From Blautia hansenii DSM 20583 (GTDB taxonomy: Bacteria > Bacillota > Clostridia > Lachnospirales > Lachnospiraceae), in assembly GCF_002222595.2 (NCBI RefSeq), contig NZ_CP022413.2, forward strand, positions 380,501-444,500: 64,000 nt of DNA, written 5' to 3'. Positions 1 to 7,653 of the stretch are shown piece after piece (within the stretch, counting starts at the first letter, position 1; each line of letters begins with the position of its first letter). Position numbers and translations under genes: made by a program. The notes under the pieces were generated by a model. It was not told where the DNA came from, did not search any database, and saw nothing but the letters and a program-made list of their open reading frames with translations.

Positions 1-2
1 TC

Positions 3-1208
3 GGCTATCATTATTCTGACAGAGGCGGGTTTGTAGATTATTATCATGCAACAGATTATACAGATGCATTGAATACGCTTTTAGATGAAAATGTTCCGCT
101 GTTATTGGAGAAAAATTATAGAATGGAAGCATTTGAATTAGTAAATTGTATCTTTTATGAGATTGGGAATCGAGATATAGATGATTCAGATGGAGGCACA
201 TCATTTGTAGCAGATAATTGTTACGAGTATTGGCAAACAATACTGCAAGAATGTAATGATAAAGAAAAAGAAAATATGTTTCAATGGTTTCAAGATCATC
301 AGGAAAATTATGTAATTGATTATTTGGAAGATTATATTAGTGATTTTTTGCTGAATGAATTTCATGATGAAGAACTACTTCAGAAGAAACTTCATATGTT
401 GGATGAAAAAATCGTTAAGTTTCAAAAAGAAAACTATAGTGGCGATTCGTATTCCGCATATTACGGTATGGTCAATAACATAATTACAAGGATATGTTTG
501 ATGGAAGAATTGAGTTATTCTAAGCAGGAAATAAAAGAATATCGGCAGAAATATAGGAATTTTTCTGAAATTCGGAAGATGGAAATACAGGAATATTTAT
601 CTGATAAAAAGTATGAAGAAGCCATTGCAGTATTGAAGGAAAGTAAAAAATTGGATGCGGACAAAGCCGGATTGGTAGCAGAATATAGTCAGCAATTAAT
701 TCAAATTTACGAAAAAAGAAATATGCAGAACGAATACGTGCAGGAACTGCAATATCAGGTGTTTGAATGTATGCAGCGTGATTTGGAATACATTGTCAAA
801 TTGAAAAAGCTGTGTAGTGAAACGGAATGGGAGGAGCAAAGAGAAAAATTTTTACAGGGGAAAACTTCTTATTGGATACGATATGAATTTTTAGTGGAAG
901 AAGAATTATTTGAAAGATTGCTTCAGGAAATTCAAAAGAACCAGTCTGTTCATGTATTAGATCAATATGAAAAAGTATTGAAAAAGTATTTACCGAATGA
1001 AATCAGGGATATGTATGTGCAATATGTGAAAAAGGAATCAACTCGAACATCAGATAGAAAGTCATATAAGTATTTAATATCCTACCTAAAAAAGATTACA
1101 AAATATCCCGATGGCAAAAAGATAGCACGTGATATTGCAGAGTGTTGGAAGCAAGATTACAAAAGAAGACCGGCTATGATGGATGAGCTTCGAAAAGCCG
1201 GATTTTGA
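3..1208 (+). CDS. C-terminal part of a SWIM zinc-finger family protein (5' end outside window)
   Basis: The reading frame is open from base 3, so the TTG at 69 is not a real start and the gene begins before the window. About 400 residues are visible. They are rich in Glu, Lys and Tyr and contain helical, TPR-like stretches. The end carries a YPDG...IA..W motif and an RRPAMMDELRKAGF tail, which I recognise from the C-terminal part of SWIM zinc-finger proteins of Lachnospiraceae. The zinc-binding SWIM motif itself would lie upstream and cannot be checked. No membrane segment is seen. The function is unknown; SWIM proteins are thought to bind nucleic acid or protein. The family call rests on remembered similarity of the tail. 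Confidence 0.6.
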   Translation, partial: GYHYSDRGGFVDYYHATDYTDALNTLLDENVPLLLEKNYRMEAFELVNCIFYEIGNRDIDDSDGGTSFVADNCYEYWQTILQECNDKEKENMFQWFQDHQENYVIDYLEDYISDFLLNEFHDEELLQKKLHMLDEKIVKFQKENYSGDSYSAYYGMVNNIITRICLMEELSYSKQEIKEYRQKYRNFSEIRKMEIQEYLSDKKYEEAIAVLKESKKLDADKAGLVAEYSQQLIQIYEKRNMQNEYVQELQYQVFECMQRDLEYIVKLKKLCSETEWEEQREKFLQGKTSYWIRYEFLVEEELFERLLQEIQKNQSVHVLDQYEKVLKKYLPNEIRDMYVQYVKKESTRTSDRKSYKYLISYLKKITKYPDGKKIARDIAECWKQDYKRRPAMMDELRKAGF

Positions 1209-1314
1209 TGTGTGATAAATAAAGTGAAGGAAAATTGTTAAGGAAGATGGGTAGTATGAGGAATTGCAGAAGTGAGTGTATTTTCAGTAGTTGTAAAATA
1301 ATAGGAGGTTTTGT

Positions 1315-1533
1315 ATGAGCGAAAAGAAAAAGAAAATAGGTTTTACTGTTGCATGTATAAATGAATTTGCACAACATTATAATCTCAGCATACAAGAAGC
1401 ATTCCGTTACCTTTTTCAATTTAAAGGGATTGCGTTTATAAAAGAAAACTATGAAGTTGAACATACTTTAGATTTTGGAACAATAGTAGAAGACTTAGGA
1501 ATATTGTGCCGAAAAAACGGAGGCGCGTTATGA
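1315..1533 (+). CDS. DUF3791 family small protein
   Basis: This 72-residue protein has the pattern of DUF3791: a short helical protein with a conserved I.EAF.YL...G segment. An ATG start follows a clear AGGAGG site. Its stop overlaps the ATG of the next gene (ATGA, 1530-1533), so the two are probably translationally coupled. DUF3791 genes commonly stand directly before DUF3990 genes in Firmicutes. A small acidic/helical protein coupled to a predicted enzyme suggests an antitoxin or accessory partner, but that is inference. No signal peptide or DNA-binding motif is visible. Confidence 0.75.
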   Translation: MSEKKKKIGFTVACINEFAQHYNLSIQEAFRYLFQFKGIAFIKENYEVEHTLDFGTIVEDLGILCRKNGGAL

Positions 1534-2033
1534 GATTATATCACGGAAGTAATATTGTAATTGATAGTATAAATTTGGCAATGTGCAGACCATATAAGGA
1601 TTTTGGAAAAGGGTTCTATTTGACAGACATAAAAGAACAGGCAGAAAATATGGCCGTAAGGGTGTCAAAGATTTATGGTGGTTCTCCCGTTGTCAATACT
1701 TTTGAAATACAAGATGATTTCAGAAAAATAGAGGATATCAAGGTTAAGGATTTCGGTTTGGAAACAACGGAAGAATGGGCAAAATTTGTCATGAATAATA
1801 GAAATCGAACATTTACAAATGTGAAAGGTATTTTGTGTAATAAGGATAACAAATATGACATTGTTATAGGACCTGTTGCGGATGATAATATGGCATTATT
1901 ATTTCGTCAGTATGAAAATGAAATTATTGATTTTGAAACCTTGTTGAAAGGAATGATATATAAGAAGACATCGTCGCAGTATTCTTTTCATACAGAAAAA
2001 AGTATAAAACTTTTGCGAAAGGTAGGGAATTAA
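1530..2033 (+). CDS. DUF3990 protein, predicted ADP-ribosyltransferase-like fold
   Basis: This protein has 167 residues counted from the ATG at 1530. That start overlaps the previous stop by four bases and is preferred over an upstream TTG. It opens with the LYHGSN motif, continues with DFGKGFYLT, and ends with a QYSFHT...IKLL segment. These are the conserved blocks of DUF3990 and resemble the three positions (His/Arg, Tyr, Glu/Gln) that define ADP-ribosyltransferase folds. If active, it would transfer ADP-ribose from NAD to an unknown target. It is the middle gene of a three-gene unit with almost no spacing. A toxin role is possible but not shown. Confidence 0.75.
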   Translation: MRLYHGSNIVIDSINLAMCRPYKDFGKGFYLTDIKEQAENMAVRVSKIYGGSPVVNTFEIQDDFRKIEDIKVKDFGLETTEEWAKFVMNNRNRTFTNVKGILCNKDNKYDIVIGPVADDNMALLFRQYENEIIDFETLLKGMIYKKTSSQYSFHTEKSIKLLRKVGN

Positions 2034-2034
2034 T

Positions 2035-2265
2035 ATGGGTAAGCAGGAACAATTAATAGAATATATCATTCAGGATATTGTTGATATGTTCTCTTCAGAT
2101 CAGGATATAGAATATGATGAGGCTATGAATAAGTTTTATAATTCAAAAGTCTTTGAAAAACTTCAGGATAAAGAAACCGGTTTATATATGGAAAGTTCAA
2201 GATACGTATATGATCTTTTTAAAGATGAGATAAATTTCGGGCGTATTGTTCAAGCGGAAATATAA
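2035..2265 (+). CDS. small acidic protein, third gene of the DUF3791/DUF3990 cassette
   Basis: A 76-residue acidic, helix-rich protein starts one base after the stop of the DUF3990 gene. Its ribosome site must lie inside the end of that gene (GCGAAAGGTAGGG). The sequence has an EYDEAM..FYNS motif followed by ETGLYMESS..VYDLF. I recall this pattern in small proteins next to DUF3990 genes, but I know no family name. Its tight spacing implies co-expression and stoichiometric need. It could be a second antitoxin-like or chaperone partner; function is unknown. Confidence 0.7.
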   Translation: MGKQEQLIEYIIQDIVDMFSSDQDIEYDEAMNKFYNSKVFEKLQDKETGLYMESSRYVYDLFKDEINFGRIVQAEI

Positions 2266-2369
2266 GGTTTATGACATATCTTTAATCAGAATACGGAAAC
2301 GAGACTGGATGATAAGGCGACAAAGTATATCCGAATGGTACTTGTGTGTTGAGAATTGCAGGTGGCGGT

Positions 2370-3121
2370 ATGAATATAGAAGCTTATGATGCGGAAGCTT
2401 TGAGGAGCATTGTTCGATTACTTGAATATGAAAATAGGATTTTAAAAGACAAATTGAAAAAAGAAAATATTCCATATGATGAGATCAATCCTTTTGAAGA
2501 GACGATAGAAAATGCAGAAGAGTATGATCTCGACCAAGGAGCGCGTATTGTACATCCTACGTTTATTACAGAGAAGATGGCGATACGCTTCTTTTCTATG
2601 TTTTGGGGAAGAGAGGATGTTTATGCCAGGCGCGGTAAGAATGGCGGCTATTTTCCACAATGTGATAATAGATGGGATGTTAAACTTTGTCCGAAACAGC
2701 GTGGAGAAAAGATATTCTGCGATGAGTGTGAAAATAAAAAATGGACAAAACTGGACGTGAAGAAAATCGTTGGACATCTGCTGGGATATAAAGAAGATGG
2801 TTCGGACGTAATCGGTATATATCCGTTGTTGTCGGATGGGACATGCAGATTTATCGTGTTTGATTTTGATAATCATGAAAAAGGTGCAGAAGCAACAGAT
2901 TTTGCCAACGTGGATAGTGAATGGCAATCTGATTGCACTGCCATTGCAGGGACAGGCGCTTAAAAATGGAAACAGTGCATTTGTAGATGGAAATTGGAAC
3001 GCTTATCCTGATCAATGGGATATTTTGTTTAATAGGACAGAAAAACTCAGTATAGAGGATATTGAAAAATATATGGCAAAGTGGCAGGCAGAATTAGCGG
3101 AAAGCAAAGGAAAGCTTGCTC
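2370..3121 (+). pseudogene. remnant of a TOTE-type primase/helicase (archaeo-eukaryotic primase domain)
   Basis: The first ~190 codons (ATG 2370, good GGTGG ribosome site) match the N-terminal primase domain of TOTE conflict-system proteins: a coiled-coil start, the RFFSMFWGREDVYARR block, a four-Cys cluster (LCPKQ...CDEC), then FDFDNH, probably the metal-binding strand. After NVDSEW near 2922 the match moves to another frame (GNLIALPLQGQALKNGN... to AELAESKGKLA) that belongs several tens of residues further along the family. This is therefore an internal deletion with loss of frame. At ~3117 the match ends in an antiparallel hsdS fragment, so the helicase and nuclease parts are missing. It cannot make a working protein. 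Confidence 0.8.
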
Positions 3122-3800
3122 TGATACGCTCCAACAGAACAGAAGCAGGTTCATCATCTGGATTTTGTGGCACAAGCTGTCCTCGAATGGCAAGGTCAAG
3201 GATTTTGGATTTTGCCTTCGAAGCAAGTTCCCTAATAGCTGCTTTCCCGATTTCAATATTATCAACCGTATACATCACTTCATTAAGGCGTTGACTCATA
3301 CGTTTTTGCTCACTATATGGCGGTAACGGAATAAGAATAGAATTCATATTATCCTGCGTCATTTTAGGTTGAGCAGAGCCAGTTACATATTTTTCCAAAC
3401 TAATTGCATTGATATAAAAACAAAGATATTCCAAAATAAATTTGTCAGTAGCATCGATGCAATGAGCATGATTGTTTACCCAATATTGTCCTTCGGCAAA
3501 AAAGGCAATCGGTTTGCTACGTGTCACAAGATTCGCTCCATCTTCACCTATAAGCAAAAGTCGTTCATCAAAAATGTATTTATCAATTTTATCAATCTTG
3601 CCTGAAACTCCATAATAATCATAGATTTTAGCAACATCCGTTCGTTGAGATGACGATATGGGTTTTCGCTCGCTATCACGATTAATTGTTATGGCAGAAA
3701 ATCTTGTCCACGCCCACCCCTTCGGCAGCTCAAATGGTATCTCCTCCTCAATATATTTCACACTTCCATCGGCGAACTTCTCATAATGCAAACTATAGAA
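3117..3800 (-). pseudogene. hsdS: type I restriction specificity subunit (HsdS) fragment
   Basis: Read on the minus strand, this carries one target-recognition half of HsdS: the entry motif EEIPFELPKGWAWTR, then a variable domain, the PLPPYSEQKR motif that opens the conserved helix, and AKSKILDLAIRGQLVPQNPD followed by VLLERIRA. It then breaks off at the junction with the TOTE remnant, where a linker and a second recognition half would be expected. The N-terminal side (above ~3800) also does not look like HsdS. There is no hsdM or hsdR nearby. The frame stays open from 3929 to 3012 but both ends are foreign, so I treat it as a relic. Confidence 0.8.
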
Positions 3801-3819
3801 TGTTTTAGAATACTTTTTA

Positions 3820-4145
3820 CAGAGCAAGATCCACCCCGTATTACCATATCGCAATTTCTCGCATATTCTTATTCGGAGTATGCCCTTGATGGAGAGCATT
3901 CCCATACCTGCTAATTGGCTTCGCAACAAAAATTATATTTTGGATAAATGCCGCTATATGATTTCAGAGATAAAATCGTATGTCTGTTTTTTCCTTCAAA
4001 TGACAAATTTACACGAAGAGCTACTGTGACATTTTGGTAAACTTAAGATATTTTTATGGGTATGGGGTGTCCCCGTCAAAAAGAAACTCATGAGATGACA
4101 TGGAGAGAAAATCGATAATGTTAAACATAGGTGGATCTTGCTCTG
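3820..4145. repeat. 16-bp perfect inverted repeat flanking the hsdS relic start
   Basis: CAGAGCAAGATCCACC at 3820-3835 is exactly complementary to GGTGGATCTTGCTCTG at 4130-4145, and the match continues with one mismatch into an A-rich stretch. The 294 bp between hold no recognisable gene. Inverted repeats inside hsdS genes are known substrates of DNA inversion in phase-variable type I systems, but here the repeat lies outside the conserved hsdS part. Confidence 0.6.
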
Positions 4146-4313
4146 CAAAAAAATAAAAGAAATATGGAATTCAACCCTGTAAAAGAGTTCATTTTCCTTT
4201 CGTTATATAGAGGGAGATTCAAAATACTTAAAAAATGAAGTGAAGTATAGGACTATTTCAGTAGGTATTTTCATAGTAATGGACAAAGAGAAAAGGGAGG
4301 TGGGAGCACCTCT
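3930..4313. other. gene-free stretch between relics
   Basis: No supportable reading frame is seen here. The stretch holds the right arm of the inverted repeat above and a short G/C hairpin near 4063-4078 (ATGGGG...CCCC). A second hairpin, AGGTGGGAGCACCT at about 4298-4311, overlaps the ribosome site of the next small ORF and could limit its translation. Confidence 0.5.
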
Positions 4314-4481
4314 ATGAAGAAACAAAAATTGAATTATCGTTTTCACAATCCGAATACTGCGGAGGTGACTGCCGATTACATATTAAAAGTATTTATTGAG
4401 GTGAATGCGAAGAAAGTTGACCGAGTTATGCAGGAGGTAGCTGAAAGGAATATGGAAGAGGACAAGCATGAGGAAAAATAA
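4314..4481 (+). CDS. small conserved-looking protein with RFHNPN motif
   Basis: The ORF starts at an ATG preceded by GGGAGGTGGG and encodes 55 residues. The opening MKKQKLNYRFHNPNTAEVTA leads into a helix (ILKVFIEVNAKK) and a charged tail. I recall similar short RFHNPN proteins beside recombinase and mobile-element genes of gut Firmicutes, but I cannot name the family. The ribosome site lies in a small hairpin. It stands between two decayed genes and may itself be a leftover of a mobile element. Confidence 0.5.
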   Translation: MKKQKLNYRFHNPNTAEVTADYILKVFIEVNAKKVDRVMQEVAERNMEEDKHEEK

Positions 4482-4576
4482 AAGGTTTGGGAGTACAGGT
4501 TTACTTGTGGTCTTGATGGAAAAAGGGGAAACTGATGAATAAGAAGTTGCGATTTTGAAGGGAGACCTTGTTTATT

Positions 4577-5373
4577 ATGAGAAAAGAATTTGATATTTCA
4601 CAGTTCGATAAATATAGAGAAGATAACAGAAGAGAAGTAAAGAAAGCGAATGGAGGATTGCCGATCTCGTTATAGGACACATATTCTTCTTTTGCAAACT
4701 GTTATGGCGGTGTTATTATTCTAGGGATTAAAGAGGAAAAAGATGGGAGCTGGCAAACAACCGGATTGCAAAATGAATCGAAATTGTGTAAAGATTTTTG
4801 GGATACGATTAATAACCCGAAGAAAGTAAACCTCAATTTACTAACGGATGATGATATCGAGACCTATACAATAGGTGAAAGGAAAGATGTCATCATGGTG
4901 ATATATGTTCCTATGGCAAAGAGGGAGCAAAAACCGATTTATATTAATAATGATATTTTTAACGGAACGTTCCGTAGAAATTATGAAGGAGATTATCATT
5001 GTACCAGATTGCAAGTAAAAGCAATGCTTCGTGATCAGACAGAGAGAACGATGGATATGGAGATTTTGGACAAGGTTCCTATGGAAGATTTGAATTATGA
5101 TACAATTCATGGGTATCGAAACAGCCATAGAACTTTGAAGGAAGGGCATCCTTTTGAACGACTGAACGATCATGAGTATTTAAGAAGTATTGGAGCGGCG
5201 CTGTTTCCGAAGAAGATGGGAAATTGCATCCAACAGCAGCGGGTATGCTTATGTTTGGAAATGAGTATGATATTGTTCGGCATTTTCCCGAGTATTTTTT
5301 AGATTATAGAGAAGAAATGGATTCTGCAATTCGTTGGACTGACAGATTACAATCCAGTTCCGGTGAGTGGTCC
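4577..5373 (+). pseudogene. AlbA_2/Schlafen-type ATP-binding regulator, broken
   Basis: Translation from the ATG at 4577 gives the AlbA_2 (Schlafen-like) domain of the RecG-like/transcriptional-regulator family: RREVKKANGGLPISL, then FANCYGGVIILGIKE, and later REQKPIYINNDIFNGTFRR. Three lesions are visible. Codon 33 at 4673-4675 is TAG where the family has Trp (TGG), a one-base change. A one-base deletion near 5205-5212 moves the frame so that EEDGKLHPTAAGMLMFG continues in another frame. The similarity stops at SSSGEWS near 5373, losing the C-terminal part. No functional product is expected. Confidence 0.8.
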
Positions 5374-5386
5374 CTTCTTAATGTGA

Positions 5387-5411
5387 TTGCTGTTCGCTCC
5401 GTTCACAGCAA
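5387..5411. repeat. left copy of a 25-bp inverted repeat
   Basis: The 25 bases starting TTGCTGTTCGC match the reverse complement of 7568-7592 at 24 of 25 positions. Each copy is also partly self-complementary (TTGCTGT...ACAGCAA). This copy begins about 14 bases after similarity of the AlbA_2 pseudogene ends, so it may mark a recombination breakpoint. Confidence 0.7.
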
Positions 5412-5582
5412 CTTGGTCAAAATCCATTCCACTTGCTGTAAACTGTCAGGAATGCTATATTATAAGAAATATCTGTCGTACTGTACAGTTGTACCAAAAA
5501 TAAAATGTATGGGAAAGACGGTGAAAAAATGATACCGCCTGTAAGAATACACGGACGGAAATGGGATGTGGAGGAATGGAGC

Positions 5583-6290
5583 ATGTTTAAAGAAATTAGA
5601 GATGAACGGGCTTTCAACGGGATTTTAAATCAGATTATAGAGAACATTCAGAATGGCAGTCTCAAAGCGGGCGATGCCCTTCCGGCGGAGCGGACAATGG
5701 CGGAGATTATGGGAGTATCCAGACCGGCAGTCAGAGAAGCTTTGAGAGCACTGGAACTGCTGGGAATAGTCAAGCCGGTGCCGGGAGGCGGAAATTATAT
5801 TACGGAGGACCTGGATACCTGGCTGATCGAACCTTTATCCATACTTTTTAAATTAAATAATGGATATCTGCGCCAGAATCAGCAGTTCCGTGCGGCACTG
5901 GAGCGAGAAGCGGCAATTCTTGCGGCACGAAAGTGCACACCGCTGGATGCAGCAGAATTATGGGTGATTCTTGCACGGCTGGACGCCGCAGAAGATGAAA
6001 AGATACGGGGTGAACTGGATCGCGAACTTCACAAGAAGATTGCAAAGATCGCAGATAACCCGATGGTTTACAGTGTCCTTGCGGCAGCAGATCAGCTTAC
6101 TGAGAATATTGTTTCCGGGACGAGAGACTACATTATGAAAAAGAATAATTCTGTCAGAGAGGTTGATGACCAGCATCATCGGCTTGTTAAGGCAATCATC
6201 AACGGAGATGCAGAACAGGCGGAACGATGTATGTCCGAACATATGGATACGATTGAACGTTATATGGAAGAAATGCAAAAAAAATCCTGA
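5583..6290 (+). CDS. FadR-subfamily GntR transcriptional regulator
   Basis: From the ATG at 5583 (after a GGAGG site at about 5570) the protein has 235 residues. Residues ~10-75 form the GntR winged helix, with the ALPAERTMAEIMGVSRPAVR pattern typical of the recognition helices. The rest is an all-helical FCD ligand-binding domain with Arg, Asp and His residues (RAALEREAA, DRELHKKIA, DDQHHRLVKAI) that in this family bind a metal and an organic acid. It lies 134 bp before an Ldh2-type dehydrogenase whose promoter carries three palindromes, so it probably controls those genes in response to lactate, malate or a related acid. The gene is clearly more GC-rich than its left neighbours. Confidence 0.9.
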   Translation: MFKEIRDERAFNGILNQIIENIQNGSLKAGDALPAERTMAEIMGVSRPAVREALRALELLGIVKPVPGGGNYITEDLDTWLIEPLSILFKLNNGYLRQNQQFRAALEREAAILAARKCTPLDAAELWVILARLDAAEDEKIRGELDRELHKKIAKIADNPMVYSVLAAADQLTENIVSGTRDYIMKKNNSVREVDDQHHRLVKAIINGDAEQAERCMSEHMDTIERYMEEMQKKS

Positions 6291-6333
6291 GAAATTTTGG
6301 GCATTTTTACAGGATAAATTGATATGACCTCTA

Positions 6334-6362
6334 TTGCATTTTGGTAATACCGGAGGTATAAT
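6334..6362 (+). promoter_or_regulatory. sigma-A type promoter of the ldh2/malic enzyme genes
   Basis: TTGCAT (6334-6339) and TATAAT (6357-6362) are separated by 17 bp. The first of three palindromes lies in the spacer, so a bound regulator would block RNA polymerase. The ribosome site AGGAGGGA precedes the ATG at 6425. Confidence 0.75.
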
Positions 6363-6408
6363 TAAAATGTAAATTGGTAATGCCAATAAATAAAACTGGC
6401 AACACCAG
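6341..6408. promoter_or_regulatory. three tandem operator-like palindromes (TGGYAAYRCC)
   Basis: Three related dyads are seen: TTGGTAATACCGG (6341-6353), ATTGGTAATGCCAAT (6373-6387) and CTGGCAACACCAG (6396-6408). All fit TGGYAAYRCC, and their centres are about 33 and 22 bp apart, close to whole helical turns. This is the kind of site bound by FadR-type GntR dimers, and the regulator gene ends just upstream. Confidence 0.7.
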
Positions 6409-6424
6409 AAGGAGGGACGAAACA

Positions 6425-7555
6425 ATGGGATATGTGAAATGGTCACATGAGACACTGAATCATTTTTGCGGAGACGTATTCAAGGCGTTTGGTTTTACAG
6501 AGGAAGAAAGCAATCAGATCAAGGATGTGCTTCTTACGGCTGACCTTTATGGAATAGAAAGTCATGGCATGCAGAGAATGGTGCGTTATCATAAGGGAAT
6601 CGAAAAGGGAACGATCCATCCGCAGGCAAAGCCTGAAATTGTATTTGAAACACCGATATCTGCAGTGATTGATGGTCATAATGGAATGGGACAGCTTATT
6701 TCCGTTTATGCAATGAAAAAAGCAATCGAAAAAGCCAAAAAGACTGGAGTTGGAATTGTAACTGTCCGTGAGTCTAATCATTTCGGTATCGCTGGATATT
6801 ATGCAAAGATGGCATGCGATGAGGGACTTCTGGGAATGGCCTGTACAAATTCAGAGGCTATTATGGTTCCTACGTTTGGCAAAAAAGCCATGCTTGGATC
6901 AAACCCAATCGCAGTAGCTATGCCGGCAGACCCGTACCCGTTTTTCTTTGACTGTTCTACCACGGTAGTTACAAGAGGAAAACTCGAAATGTACAATAAA
7001 ATGGAGAAACCACTTCCGGATGGATGGGCCCTGGACAAAGATGGTCATGCAAGTACAGATGCACCGGATGTCCTTTCCAATATTGTTGCAAAGAAGGGCG
7101 GTGGAATCATGCCCCTTGGTGGAAATGAAGAGGTTACAGGAAGCCACAAGGGATATGGATATGGTATGCTGTGTGAACTATTCAGTTCCATTCTTTCTAT
7201 GGGTGTTACTTCGGATCATTGCTGCACATTCCCGGATAAAACAGGAATCTGTCATGGATTTATGGCAATCGATCCGGCTGCATTTGGTGATCCTCAAGCA
7301 ATCCGCAGACACTTTTCAGAATACCTGGAAGCTTTGAGAGAAAGTCCGAAGGCAGAAGGCAAAGATCGTATTTATACACATGGTGAAAAAGAAGTTTTGG
7401 CAGAAAAAGATAGAAGAGAGCATGGATTACCTGTAAACGATAATACGATGGTCGAACTTGCTAATCTGTGTGGATATCTCGGACTTGACTTTAATAAATA
7501 TTTTGATGGATATGAGCTTCCAAAAGAAAGCAAATTCTTTACCGGTAATTATTAA
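6425..7555 (+). CDS. Ldh2 family malate/L-lactate (2-hydroxyacid) dehydrogenase
   Basis: The ATG at 6425 after AGGAGGGACGAAACA gives 376 residues, normal for the NAD(P)-dependent Ldh_2 (malate/L-sulfolactate dehydrogenase) family. Motifs seen are GIESHGMQR (~43-51), SNHFGIAG (~117-124), GSNPIAVAMP (~158-167) and the DCSTTVVTRGK segment (~176-186). The enzyme is cytosolic and would interconvert a 2-hydroxyacid such as malate or L-lactate with its keto acid. The next gene encodes malic enzyme, so malate to oxaloacetate or pyruvate is the likely context, but the exact substrate cannot be read from sequence. An upstream in-frame TTG (6374) lies inside an operator and is rejected as start. Confidence 0.88.
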   Translation: MGYVKWSHETLNHFCGDVFKAFGFTEEESNQIKDVLLTADLYGIESHGMQRMVRYHKGIEKGTIHPQAKPEIVFETPISAVIDGHNGMGQLISVYAMKKAIEKAKKTGVGIVTVRESNHFGIAGYYAKMACDEGLLGMACTNSEAIMVPTFGKKAMLGSNPIAVAMPADPYPFFFDCSTTVVTRGKLEMYNKMEKPLPDGWALDKDGHASTDAPDVLSNIVAKKGGGIMPLGGNEEVTGSHKGYGYGMLCELFSSILSMGVTSDHCCTFPDKTGICHGFMAIDPAAFGDPQAIRRHFSEYLEALRESPKAEGKDRIYTHGEKEVLAEKDRREHGLPVNDNTMVELANLCGYLGLDFNKYFDGYELPKESKFFTGNY

Positions 7556-7567
7556 TAGATTAGAAGA

Positions 7568-7592
7568 TTGCTGTGAACGGAGTGAACAGCAA
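7568..7592. repeat. right copy of a 25-bp inverted repeat
   Basis: TTGCTGTGAACGGAGTGAACAGCAA is the reverse complement of 5387-5411 with one mismatch. It sits between the dehydrogenase stop and the malic enzyme gene. Together the copies enclose the fadR-type gene, its operators and ldh2. Confidence 0.7.
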
Positions 7593-7653
7593 CAATAGAA
7601 GAGTTGAATGATACGGTTTCGCAAAATTTAAGATACCAGGGAGGACAATAGAA

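Noticed and set aside
2442..2927. 161-codon minus-strand frame opposite the TOTE remnant
   Set aside because: Shadow of the primase frame; no ribosome site and no known motif.
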